A stretch of DNA of 64,000 nucleotides. Origin: Anoplopoma fimbria (Eukaryota > Chordata > Actinopteri > Perciformes > Anoplopomatidae). The notes beneath the pieces were generated by a model. The model ran no database searches. It was not told where the DNA came from and saw nothing but the letters and a program-made list of their open reading frames with translations. Below, in pieces: positions 50,161-60,800 of this stretch; positions within the stretch are counted from its first letter, which is position 1, and every line of letters begins with the position of its first letter. Location of the stretch: positions 3,894,139 through 3,958,138 of the forward strand of contig NC_072458.1 in the NCBI RefSeq assembly GCF_027596085.1. The letters are read 5' to 3'. Made by a program: the position numbers and the translations under genes.

Positions 50161-51891
50161 ATTTGTCTTGTGCATCATCAGGTGTACACCATCAATTTGG
50201 AGTCTCGTTATCTGATGGTCCAAGGGGTCCCAGCCATTGGAGTGATGGCGGAGCTGATCCAGCTGTGTGCCCTGTACGGAGCCGTGGAGGAGTACAGGCC
50301 CCTGGACGAGTACCCCGCGGAGGAATTCACCGAGGTCTACCTTGTCAAATTCCAGCGACTCATCAGCGCCAGGTACGGGGTGGTACATGCCTACTTTGTT
50401 CATCAAAGTTGAATAGACTTGCTAAATGTCTTTGCTTTTAACTTTTTGTTTCAGACATGCTAAAAGACACATGGATGAGAAGAGTTTTTACGGTGGCGTG
50501 CTGCACGTGTGCTACGTCCCAGAATATGAGACTGTGGAAGACACCAGGCTAAAGCTTCAAGACAGGAGGAGATATGTTATCAGGGCTGTTCAGAGTAAAG
50601 GTACAATTAAGCATCACACAGTACCAGTCAAAAGTTTGGACACACCTTCTCATTCAACTACTTTGAAGAATGTAAAATATAAAACATATTTTGGTTTGTT
50701 GAGCATTTGTTTGTTTACCACATAATTCCATATGTGTTCCTTCATAGTTTGGATGTCTTCAATATTAATCTACAATGTAGAAAAATAAAGAAAAAAATAA
50801 AGAAAAAACATTGAATGAGAAGGTGTGTCCAAACTTTTAACTGGTACTGTATAAAGTCTTGCACCTAAAGAAAACCCCTATCTACAGTACAGTACCAGTC
50901 AAAAGTTCTCAACAAACCAGAATATGTTTTATATTTTAGATTCTTGAAGGTGTGTCCAAACTGTTGACTGGTACTGTATACATGTGTACTATCATGTTTT
51001 ACTACTTTTAATGCACTTTTATTTGAAATAGCTCAGCTCTTTATTAAGTTTTCCACCTGCCGTACATGTTTTATCTTCATAGTTTGAATGACAAATAGAC
51101 ATGAACTTGAACTGTTTGATGATACTATGTTTTTTTTCTCTTTTATTGTTTCAAAGCAAGAGAACAGAAACAAAAGGAGGCTGTGAACAAGGAGACCACG
51201 TCATCAAACACAGCCACCACATCAGAGACGGTCATCACCAGACATGATAAAACCTCTAGCAATCATAATACAGAGAAGACTTCACACATCAGCCACTATT
51301 CAGACTTTCCTCTACTGCCATTACCTCCCCAGGAATATAATTACTACCGGCATAAAAATCAACATGGGACTCTACCAACAGAGGACAAAATGGGGACATT
51401 ACATAATGCCGTCATTGACACAAAACGGCAGCAAGCGCAAAGTTCAAGCTCCAGCCAAACCTCTTCGGACAGAGACACAGAACACAGACTGACCTCACCT
51501 CAGTCTTCTGCAGCAGTCAGATTTGTCCCAAGAACCACACACTTGGAAAACAGGAAACGCAAGATGGAAGAGGCTGCGGAGCCCTCACTGACTGATGTTA
51601 CTAGAAACAATGAGCCACTTATTGGGCCAAAGCTACCAGAACCTCCCAAACTCGACATGGAGGATGTGTCACTAAACACAACTGTAAGCCTGATCAGGAA
51701 CACATTGAAACAGGTATTCTATAATCTGATTTTTTCTTTTTAATGAACGTTTAAAAAAATCTAATTCTTCACTGTAGCTTTAATTCCTTTATTCGTGTCA
51801 GTAAAATTAATTTTGTCATTGTTCTCAGGTTGAATCGGTTCCTGGCCTCAAACCGGTAGAGAAAAAGATGAAACCACGTCGTCGGATTTGA
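49460..51891 (+). CDS. rbm48: RNA-binding motif protein 48 (RBM48), complete, 5 exons, 361 aa
   Basis: Rbm48 is a nuclear RRM protein that works with ARMC7 in the minor (U12) spliceosome. Exons are 49460-49588, 50182-50372, 50455-50600, 51157-51713 and 51829-51891; phases join cleanly to 362 codons including TGA. The start MAAAGNNRSGCWD is the first ATG after the promoter. The conserved block KVYTINLESRYLMVQGVP, then ALYGAVEEYRPLDEYP, FTEVYLVKFQ and GGVLHVCYVPEYETVEDTR makes up the RRM region, about residues 43-145. A Ser/Thr-rich middle follows, then RFVPRTTHLENRKRKMEE, SLNTTVSLIRNTLKQV and the basic end KPRRRI, all matching the human protein (367 aa). Introns 1 and 3 carry transposon remnants. 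The gene is head-to-head with pex1 and tail-to-tail with clxn. Confidence 0.96.
49735..50160 (+). mobile_element. truncated LINE 3' ends in rbm48 intron 1, with ATT tail
   Basis: A short piece reading TTTATTGATCCCCATGGGG (49743 on) is followed by about 370 bp with TTTTAAATCAAGTCTTAAAA, CACCTGTTCCTCTCTGCCTT and GTGCTATATAAATAAAATCC. It ends in (ATT)n at 50121-50159. This pattern is typical of the 3' end of teleost Rex/L2-type non-LTR elements. There is no open frame and the clade is uncertain. The tail ends 22 bp before exon 2. Confidence 0.6.
50618..50850. mobile_element. MITE with about 40-bp terminal inverted repeats, copy 1
   Basis: The left end ACAGTACCAGTCAAAAGTTT continues GGACACACCTTCTCATTCAA, and the right end is its near-perfect reverse complement ending ACTGGTACTGT. 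No coding capacity. The flanking sequence is TA-rich at the right, compatible with a Tc1/mariner-type TA target, but the superfamily is inferred. It lies in rbm48 intron 3, 17 bp after the exon 3 donor. Confidence 0.85.
50889..50978. mobile_element. same MITE family, copy 2, internally deleted and inverted
   Basis: Both ends (ACAGTACCAGTCAAAAG and ACTGGTACTGT) are kept but only about 90 bp remains. The interior CTCAACAAACCAGAATATG is the reverse complement of the left interior of copies 1 and 3, so this is a deletion derivative in the opposite orientation. Confidence 0.8.
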
Positions 51892-52031
51892 TCTAATGAG
51901 CCTCCCTAATGCCGGAATTTCTGCAGAGATTAATGCTACTTCTTTGGAAAATAACCATTTAAACTGTTTCCCTTGGCAGATGGCTTTTATTTACAAATTT
52001 TGCACCATGATGCAAACAGCTATTAACATTT

Positions 52032-52040
52032 TTTATTAAA
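52032..52040. terminator. overlapping polyadenylation signals of rbm48 (+) and clxn (-)
   Basis: The nine bases TTTATTAAA contain AATAAA on the minus strand (52037 to 52032, 41 bp past the clxn stop) and ATTAAA on the plus strand (52035-52040, 144 bp past the rbm48 stop). The stops are only 186 bp apart. A second minus-strand AATAAA lies at 51986-51991. Confidence 0.55.
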
Positions 52041-52077
52041 GACTATATTTCTGAAATAGCACACAAATGTGATTTCT

Positions 52078-53400
52078 TCATTGTTCCAGTTGTTCTTGAA
52101 AAACATGCTGCTCAAATGTCTCAATACTCTGAAAACAGAGAAAAATAGATTAAGAACTTCTGACATAGAAATTGAAGTTGTTCTAGTTTTTCAAAAGCTT
52201 TTGATTTGTGATTACCGTGGTGTCAGGGAGGCAGGTTCCAAAGGCCTCAAGTAATAGATTCTCCTCTCTTACTGCCTGTTCAAAGTCAGTGAAAGACAGC
52301 CTGCCATCGTGGTCATGGTCCTACGAAAATAAAAAATGTGCTTGTAGCCAGTTGTGTACATAAATTAGTCAGATATGTGCATCTCAGATTGTTTTTACTT
52401 ATTGCCCGCTAAAACATTGAAATTTGACATTTGTTTGGCGTTTTGATCAGAGAACATATGCAGAGATAAGTCAATGTATATTTAAACCAACAGGCCAGCC
52501 GCATTAATCCCCTCACCATCTTCTTGAGTGTGATCTCCACCAGGTCCTTGATTCCTTCGTCAGGGTCCTCCTCTGTGGGCTGTCTGATGAGGCTGTTCTT
52601 CAGCATGTGAAACATCTCCTCTCTGGAGACGTAGTTATCGCCATTCAAGTCATACACATGAAAGCAGTCTGAGCCAAACAAAAAGGGAAGAGTTATTACC
52701 CGAGTAGTAGCTTGTAACTCATTAGTTTTTTCATGCAAGTGTGTAAGTCAGAGCACTAAAAGTAAGGTTGTGAGCGTACATTTTATTTTTTCATCCAAGT
52801 TCCCTCGAAGGAAAACAGACAGTCCCTCAACCCATTCCTTCATATTGACGAAGCCGTCGTTGTCTTTGTCAAATGTCCTGAAGACTGGGGAAAAGATGAC
52901 CCGAAACACTCAGAACATGGCCAGGTTACCAAAGAATCACAATACTCTGCATCCAAATATGAAATATGTGTCACTCTTTACACTTTTATTATATATTAAT
53001 ATAATATCAATGTGGAACAGATGGATTACTTCCATCCATGATCATGTCGTCGGTCATCCCAAAGATGTTGTGCAGTATGCTCCTGAACTTCCCTCTGTCC
53101 AGGCCGGCAGCTGCTCTTCCGGGGACAGTCGGCTCCCCCAGAAACACGTTAAACTCCCGGATAAGACACTCCACCTCTGTTTTATTGACTGGGGTCATTG
53201 AAATAGAGGCCGACATTTCACATTCTTATACATCAGCTGTGTGGCATTTTGAAAACAAGAAAAAGCATTTCTGGGAAGGTGCACCATTTGACCATCAGAT
53301 ACCGTGTTTGAAGCCAATACTCACAGTGCTGCACCTGTTTTGAGATGTTTTCAGCGAGGGTTTTTATCAACTTTCTGTTCATAGCTGACATTTCCGACAT
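52078..53400 (-). CDS. clxn: calaxin (EFCAB1/CLXN), EF-hand ciliary protein, complete, 6 exons, 215 aa
   Basis: Calaxin is a calcium-binding protein of motile cilia and sperm flagella; it belongs to the outer dynein arm docking machinery. Exons are 53325-53400, 53030-53188, 52780-52884, 52517-52668, 52216-52320 and 52078-52128, with compatible phases and 216 codons. Landmarks matching human calaxin are [77 protein letters not shown] and [16 protein letters not shown]. Three EF-hand loops begin near residues 84 (DKDNDG), 120 (DLNGDN) and 165 (DHDHDG). The first ATG in frame is used here; MNRKL at 53382 matches the usual human start and would give 209 aa (human 211). A candidate X-box lies 63 bp upstream. 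The gene converges with rbm48. Confidence 0.96.
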
Positions 53401-53462
53401 TTTTAAGGTTGGTCGACCGGCCAAAGACACGTGTCCTCCAGCAGCGGCGATGTTGACATCCC

Positions 53463-53476
53463 GTCGCCAAGACAAC
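53463..53476. promoter_or_regulatory. candidate RFX X-box upstream of clxn
   Basis: GTCGCC-AA-GACAAC fits the ciliary X-box pattern GTNRCC(N)RGNAAC with one mismatch. It lies about 60 bp upstream of the clxn start codon, a usual place for this element in ciliary genes. Confidence 0.45.
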
Positions 53477-53608
53477 CACACACCATAACATGCAAGTGTG
53501 GCGTTTGTGCAGAAAAAAACCACATATCGGTTAAGAAAAGAATACATAGCAAAACAAGTTTGGAGGTAAAGTCTGTAGGTAAAAAAAAAAAAGAAATTTA
53601 ATTAATAT

Positions 53609-53843
53609 ACAGTACCAGTCAAAAGTTTGGACACACCTTCTCATTCAACTACTTTGAAGAATGTAAAATATAAAACATATTCTGGTTTGTTGAGCATTTG
53701 TTTGTTTACCACATAATTCCATATGTGTTCCTTCATAGTTTGGATGTCTTCAATATTAATCTACAATGTAGAAAAAAAATTAAATTAAAATAAAGAAAAA
53801 ACATTGAATGAGAAGGTATGTCCAGACTTTTGACTGGTACTGT
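53609..53843. mobile_element. MITE, same family as 50618, copy 3
   Basis: A near-identical, full-length copy of the element at 50618-50850, in the same orientation, lying 209 bp upstream of the clxn start codon. Both ends are intact. A TA dinucleotide lies on each side. Confidence 0.85.
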
Positions 53844-53999
53844 ATAATTATATGAACTGATTTGTTTATGTGATTCTATTTAAAATGTTAAGTCAACAAT
53901 GTGTGTTTGACTATCAGAGAGCTATTTTCCGTGGGAAAATAGGGTTGGTTCAGCATTGGAGAATGGAAGTAAAATTCACTTTTTCATCAGGATAAGAGT

Positions 54000-54005
54000 T
54001 TATTA
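54000..54005 (-). terminator. candidate polyadenylation signal of the zinc-finger gene
   Basis: TTTATT on the plus strand reads AATAAA on the minus strand, 198 bp beyond the stop at 54203. Confidence 0.45.
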
Positions 54006-54202
54006 ACAAGGTTCGGTTAGATCTCGATACTGAGCTTTGGGCTACAGTAACCATGATTTTACATACAGAAAGATAATTTGATGCTTTAACCATTATCAAT
54101 GTACAATGATGAATCTACAAAAAAGGAATTAAGATGAATCTTGCTTTTTCAAAAGCAGATTTTGTCCCACAGAAAACTGGATATTCCATCAGCGCTTTAC
54201 TC

Positions 54203-56365
54203 TTATGAAGTCATGCCAACTGACCCTCTTCTTAACACACTCTTCATGTTTAAACCCATTTCACCTGTGTGCACAGTCATGTGTTTTGTCATCAAATTAT
54301 TTCGACTGAACTTCTTCCCGCACACTGTGCATGTGTAAGGTTTCTCCCCTGTATGGATTCTCGTGTGTACGTTCAAATTGCCCACATGGCGGAACTCTTT
54401 GCCACAAGTCCTGCAACGGTATGGCTTCTCTTCCGTGTGGATCCTCATGTGCACAGTCACACTTTTGCCATGTCGAAACGCTTTGCCACACACCTCACAG
54501 ATGAACTGTTTTTCACTGGTGTGGATTTGTGTGTGTGTGGCCAGATGTGCGCTGTGGCTGAATTCTTTGCCACAGAAACGACAGCAGTAAGATTTGCTTC
54601 TGCTCTTTGTCTCTTTATTTGACGGAGTTGGGCTGTTTGGTTGACATCTTTTAGTCAGCTGCTTTCTCCCCGCGGGGCTCTGCGTGTGGACTTTATCAAG
54701 GTTGTAGCCTGTCAGGGTAGCTAAACGCAACTCAGGCCCCATGTTATTCAGAGTCACCGAACAATCTGGCAAATAAGTCCAATATCGACTGCTTGACTGA
54801 GCATTTCCCTCCACCGATACAAGCTTTCTGTCTTCGTGTCCTGTGTTATGAGTTAGTAACTCAGTCATGTCTGAGTAAATGTAACTCTTCATGCAGGTGG
54901 GCGTCACTTTCACAGTGCTGGTATCAGAGTCCTCCATCTCCGGACTGCTCCACGGCTGTTCCTGTTTGATTGCTGCAGGCTCTGGGACCAGCAGGCCACA
55001 GTCATCTTGGTCCACACTAGGTTTGTTGTGGCAGCTCTCAGGACTCCACTCCTGCTCGAAGCGTTTCTGCTCATGTGCACAGACGAAGAGCTGTGGCGTG
55101 TCTGTTAAGAGGAAGAGGTGAGAACTTTGCTTAGACACAGTTTGCCCCTTTTCTTTTCAGAATGTATTATCAAGTCTTATTTGCATGAAAGAAAGATAAG
55201 TTATAGAGGGAGTCCACTTCCAAGACTCTAGTCATTACATTACATTACATTACATTACATTACAGTCATTTAGCAGACGCTTTTATCCAAAGCGACTTAC
55301 AGTCAGTAGTATATTACATATCATTCACCCATTCACACACTGATGACAGGCTACCATGCAAGGTGCCACCATCAGACTCTAACTAACATTCATACAACAT
55401 CCAGTCCACACCGATGGCAAGCCTTCAGGAGCAAGTCTTTCATAATTCTTTAACTTAATGTTTGGCCAGGCATCCTGATAGACGAGGAGTTTAAGATGCT
55501 GACCATGCAATTACAACAACCCCGGATTGAGTTTGTGCGGAGGCATTTGTTTCATATAATCCCCCATATTTCCCCTAATTTCTGTTAGCTCTCTACTGTC
55601 TTTGTTTTGAATGGGTTCTAAACTGCTGAATTTATGAGTGTATTGTTCATTTGTTGGAGGCGGCTGTGGCGTAGTGGCGAGCAAGGTAGTTCTCCAATCA
55701 GAGGGTCGGTGGTTCGATACCCGGCTTCGGCAGTCGATGTGTCCTTGGGCAAGACACTTAACCCCAAGTTGCTCCTGAAGGCTTGCCATCGGTGTGGACT
55801 GGATGTTGCATGAATGTTAGTTAGAGTCTGATGGTGGCACCTTGCATGGTAGCCTGTCATCAGTGTGTGAATGGGTGAATGATATGTAATATACTACTGA
55901 TTGTAAGTCGCTTTGGATAAAAGCGTCTGCTAAATAACTGTAATGTAATTTGTCATTTTTGGGGGTTATGGACAAAGCCTTTAGGACTCTACTGTAGGAA
56001 GACAGCAATAACTTGGCCAGACTTTTCCTCTGATTTAACATTGCACTCCTCTAACATATTATTGTATTAAACCTACATTCAAGTTTCCAGCTCATCAGGG
56101 ACACATAGCTAGAAGCACTTTTCACATATGCAGTGGGACATGCAAGAGACATTTAACACTGCTTCAGGACGTAACAAAATAAGGAATCAGACCAACCTTC
56201 ACTGTGTAAATGCACTTCTTGTTTAAGTCCATGTTGGTCGGCGTCTTGTTCTTCCTCCTCCCGGTCTGTGATGGTCCTCTGCACCGCAGAGAAGATCTCC
56301 TCAGCAGCCGCACTCAGCCGCTCACTGATGAACAACCTCAGCAGCTGCATCTGGGACATGTTCAT
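54203..56365 (-). CDS. C2H2 zinc-finger protein, two coding exons, 355 aa, four fingers
   Basis: A probable nuclear DNA-binding transcription factor; no ortholog name can be given. Exon 1 (56197-56365) starts MNMSQMQLLRLFISERL and contains AAAEEIFSAVQRTI, the leader found in many fish zinc-finger genes. Exon 2 (54203-55101) joins in phase (codon G|AC). A linker with IKQEQPWSS, close to a sumoylation site, and a basic stretch precede four C2H2 fingers at about residues 228-250, 256-278, 284-306 and 312-334. Each has CX2C and HX3H. Only the last linker is the canonical TGEKP; the others are TSEKQ and TEEKP. The protein ends 21 residues after finger 4. The intron holds an inverted SINE pair. No KRAB or SCAN-type domain is visible. 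The start ATG is the first in frame; the codon before it is TTG. Confidence 0.88.
55233..55434 (-). mobile_element. truncated tRNA-derived SINE, minus orientation, with ATTAC-type tail
   Basis: Read on the minus strand this is the 3' half of the SINE at 55655-55949: AAGCGTCTGCTAAATGACTG followed by (TAATG)n. The tail appears as CATTA repeats at 55233-55263 on the plus strand. The tRNA-like head is missing, so it is a 5'-truncated copy. Confidence 0.85.
55655..55949 (+). mobile_element. full-length tRNA-derived SINE
   Basis: The head resembles a tRNA with an A-box GTGGCGTAGTGGC and a B-box GGTTCGATACC. The body contains GGGCAAGACACTTAACCCC, and the tail is GTCGCTTTGGATAAAAGCG then TCTGCTAAATAACTG and TAATG units. 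The tail type is shared with teleost L2-like LINEs. It is an RNA polymerase III-type element in the zinc-finger gene intron, opposite in direction to that gene. Confidence 0.88.
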
Positions 56366-57827
56366 CAACTCTCAACCCTCACCGACGACACACAGGCTTC
56401 TGTGGGAAGAAAAATCTAATCGGCAACACAGAAATATGAGGTGACTAAATCCGGATACATGACAAAATAAAAGTATTATTGCACGAAAGGTTGTTTCAGT
56501 TCATAGGAAATCTGTAGTGGTTATTGATTATGTCATTTAACAAGATACAAGCATAGCTATAAACACATAACTGACTGGGTAAAGTAAGCAAAGGCTCCAA
56601 ATTATTTTCCAATTCATTTGCAGTATTCTGGTAAAACTCAAATAAAAAAATAGCATATAAATTAGAAAATAAAAATACAGGATACAGAATGACCCTTTAT
56701 TTGGCACATTAAGGGGTCTCTCAAGGCTCTTAGTGTTAATGTAAATACATAACATTACAGCTTTAGGGAAAACGACTCAAGATTATTTAACATAACACTA
56801 AACATGACTTTGGATAAGCACAGCATAGCATGGTCTGGTCTGGTCTGGTCTGGTGTGGTTTCAAGAAAAAAGTTGTAAAAGATGTGTCCTTACATTATAA
56901 GATGTTCATGAATTACAACTGTAAAGTCTTAAAACCCCAAACACTTTATTTTCAGAAGGGTTATCTTCCGGTTTCATTTCATCTTGAATGTTCAGATCGC
57001 CATCTGCTGGACAGGAGCTCGGTTATGGTGGATGCCTTCCTCCACTGCCTGTTGGAGATGAATGGTAGAATGGATATGTAGAACAGTTGGTTTTAATGGT
57101 TAAAAGCGAGGACAAATCACTGGATATACTTTTCTCTTCTCGCTCTGGACCTTATTCTTCATTGTCCCTTCTTTAATGTGCCTGTAAAGTATTTAGAGTA
57201 ATTATAACGTCTGACCACAAGGTGGTAGTAAAGTAATCCATCAGAAGGAGAAAAAATGAATACATGCAAATACAGGCCTTTTTCTGTACTGTAAAATTAA
57301 AGTAATGGCACCTAAAAATCTAATAATTATAATTATCTGAATAATCAGAATACACGTTCCTTTCGGGTAAAAGTGAATAGGTACATTTTTCTGGCATGTT
57401 CCAAAGAGTTAAAGAGGTCTGGGGGAAAAAAACTCTAAACTAAATACATGGTAACAACTTTGTTTAAATGGTCTGTGGCCTTGATGTAATTTTTCAATTT
57501 AGTAAGTGAAGAAGAACACTGGGTGATTTGTCAGTTCAGGTTTGATATTTAATTGATAAACTACAATTAATTACAACACTTTTTTCAGATAAGAAACAGA
57601 CTGAACCAAAAACATACAAATAAAACTTCTTGAAATTTCCGATCAACGCCATTAATTCACAATACTGCACCACTACTTACTCCTGTTTGTGTCTGTGTGT
57701 GGGGTTTGTAATATGCATATGAAAAACAGAAATCGTGAAAGAGAGGTTAAATGTGCTGATGTGCTGAGGGTGTCCTTTCAGTCCAATGATTATTTGAACG
57801 AGTGTTTGTGTGTACGGTGTGTCTGAA
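56366..57827. other. interval between zinc-finger gene and sytl1
   Basis: This holds the upstream region of the zinc-finger gene and the 3' end of sytl1. A (TGGTC)n run of five to six units lies at 56831-56859. A minus-strand ATTAAA at 57548-57553 is a weak candidate sytl1 polyadenylation signal. No further gene is seen. Confidence 0.6.
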
Positions 57828-60800
57828 TCACTCAGATCGCCGTGCAAGGTTTGTTCTGATTGATAGTGTTGCGTCCACCCAGTTGTTTGGGTTTTCGATC
57901 ATGGAGGTCCACACAGCGACCTCCTCTTCTGTGGAGTCCATCCAGGTGACAGCCTCTCCATAACTCTGACCTGCAATTAAAAACACACCATTATTCATTA
58001 TTTATGTTTATGAGATTACCACAGATATCCTCACTGCAATCCACACACTAGGGAATGGTGCATCACTTAATGAGGCCATGTTCTGAACTGGCTGTATGTA
58101 CATGCATATATGCTTATTACTACCAAAGCCCCAAAGCTAAGAGCAGTAATAAAGAACAATCCCATCAGGGCCTACTTCTCTGAATACTACAACTCAAGCA
58201 AAACTTCATCAAAGTTGTCATTCACTCTACTGACATCATGAAACCAACAATGCCTGTCGATGTATCAGTGGTTGATCTTTAGTTCTACACATTCCTTATC
58301 AAGCACCAACTATGAGCACAACAACACTATCAAGAACTACTTTACAACAACGCAATTATCTGTTTTCCACATTGCTCACATATTTAGCAATATGAAGATT
58401 TTTAGCAATACACAGTAACATTGGTAACCTAGAAATGACCCCGCTCTGATGACAAGACCATCTGAAATGCCTGAAATGCCAACTGGACAAAATGCAATGT
58501 AATGTGAAGCACGGGATGGTAATACTGTCACCACCACGCACTCAAAAATAACACTTTAGATGAAGCATAAAATGCTTTAATGGAATCTACAAAGCTTACC
58601 ATACAGTAAACCAATGTCTCATCCCCTGACACAGAAATACTGCTGCAGCCTAAGAAGTGTCAAGGGACCATGAGATAGCATCGAACCTCCAATCACAGCT
58701 AAGGAAATGCTCAAGCTGTATTCATCACCTTACAAACCTTTAGTCACACTGAGTCTACAGTCACGATTTGACTTGAGGAAGACAGCCCAAGATAAACATG
58801 AGTGAGATCATTTAAAAAAGTGCACCTGCAACAAATGCCGGAACTGAGAGCGACTTGATAAGAGATAAGAAAAAGTTTCACCGTATAGACCAGGCTCCAT
58901 GAGGAGAGCAGCACAGGAGAACAAACACTGTCCCTAATCACCAATACTTTCAGAACAAGGTAAAGATAGGAGCATTGTTTCCCTATCTGGTCGCTTATTA
59001 AATCATCTGTCACAGAATCTGGAAAGAGCCCCAACAAATGACCAATCTGTCAAAATGTTCCTTATACTGAAACCAGCAAAACACCCACACACATCGTATC
59101 AATATCTGCATAAAAAAAGCATCTTTGTGATTTTGAGCGTGAATCAGTGAGGATGTCATTTAGTGTAGAGACACCCACCAGTTCCACAGCTCAGACGGAT
59201 CCCTCCTAGGACGTGCGTCTTTAACCCTTCGCGCTGCCAGAGAGTCAGCTCGGCGCATGCCTCTCTTAGGTCACTGGAGTGGAAGCCATCATAGACCATG
59301 GTGTGGTTGTAGGTGGGGCTGATGGAGCGCTTCACCACCCGCGTCTTCTGACCGCTCTGCCGACTGGCGTCCGGGAGGATGTAGCTTGAAGGGTGTAGAT
59401 TGGGGATTATGAGACAATTAATGTAAGATTCAAACCATGATTCACTTATGTATTGTTATTGTGTATATATATATCCAGATAAGATGTTTAACAAAAAAAA
59501 TTGTGTATGTTTCTGTAGTATGCAGGGCAGTATAGATAGGATAGATAACTGATGGCAAAATATCAGGAAACGTGTTGCAGAGCTGACACACCTTCTGAAA
59601 AAGGAGTCTATAGGTCCCCCTTTGTTGGCCAGGAGACCTTGAGCCTCCCGAAGCCAGATGTGAAGCTCTCCAGTCAAAGGCAGTCCGCCACCTTTAAACA
59701 CACACAAGGTATGAGACTCCCGTGATCACGGTGGGACATAAGTTTCATCTATTATGTATGTGCTCTGCTCACCCTCAAATCCGTCTGGGACGAACTTAAT
59801 AGAGAGCAAGATGAGCCCGCGGCTGCTAATGGAGTCTGGATTCAAATTAATCTGTGATGGGGGGTTGAGCAAAGAGAAAAAAAGACACAGGAGGCGGGAG
59901 AAAAGCAAGAGCAAGGGAGAGGGAGGCAGACGTGTGAAAGCAGGAAAAGATTAAGGTTACATAAAACCTTCGTTAAAATTCACAGCATGTCTTCCTCTCC
60001 CTTCAGCTCTTCCAGACACAAGAGACACTCCTCCTTGTGCTCTGTGTCCTACAAAGCTGCCGAACTGCTGTTACATAAACACACACTACTAAACAAACAT
60101 AGATGAGTAAATATTTTTAGATAATAAATATTGGTCATGGAGTATTCATGCTTGCATGATAATTCCTGTGACTACACATTTTTGTATTTGAAGGCAAATC
60201 ATTTATGAGTGCTTTTGCCTACCCGTGGCTGCAGGTCCTGCCACTGTGGCATAGAGCACGTCCAGTCCCAGAGGCCCAGAGACACCTCCACCTCACCCAG
60301 GAACACGTTTCTGCCCAGGGGCTCGGCGTGCCACACCGACAGGTTCAAGGTCCGGCTTCGCAGCTCTCCGATCCGCACTTTATACTACAACATAAGAGAC
60401 AGGATCAGGCAGGTGGCACATGAAAGGAGGGGAGAGGCAGGTGTAGGTCAGAGCATTACATGTACTCTGCCACCATAAGCTACAAGATGTTAACTTAAAA
60501 TCGGGGTAATTTATTGATGCATATCTTGGAGACTGGAGATATAAATGACTGCGATACATGTTGCAGGTCACGCGGAGGAGAGCTGAGGAACAGATGGGTA
60601 TTTCTGTGAGGTCTGTTACTTTATGTAATATGTAAAGGAGAAAGTGTCTCACTCGAAGCGTATGATCAAAGACTGGGTTTAGTGTCTTCTTCCTCACTGC
60701 GGTTTTCTTCTTACTGTGACTCGACTTGTCCGGCAAGAGATAGCTTTTAACGTATCTGTGAAAAAGGCACACACATGAGACATTATTGCTTGATTCTGTG

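Noticed and set aside
50053..50181. An open frame beginning upstream of rbm48 exon 2 with a poly-Tyr run
   Set aside because: The Tyr run is the (ATT)n LINE tail; only the part from 50182 is rbm48 exon 2.
55655..55735. A tRNA gene
   Set aside because: The A- and B-box-like motifs belong to the head of a SINE; no clean cloverleaf with an acceptor stem is apparent.
55511..55860. Minus-strand open frames of 80-92 codons
   Set aside because: They run through the SINE and have no protein similarity.
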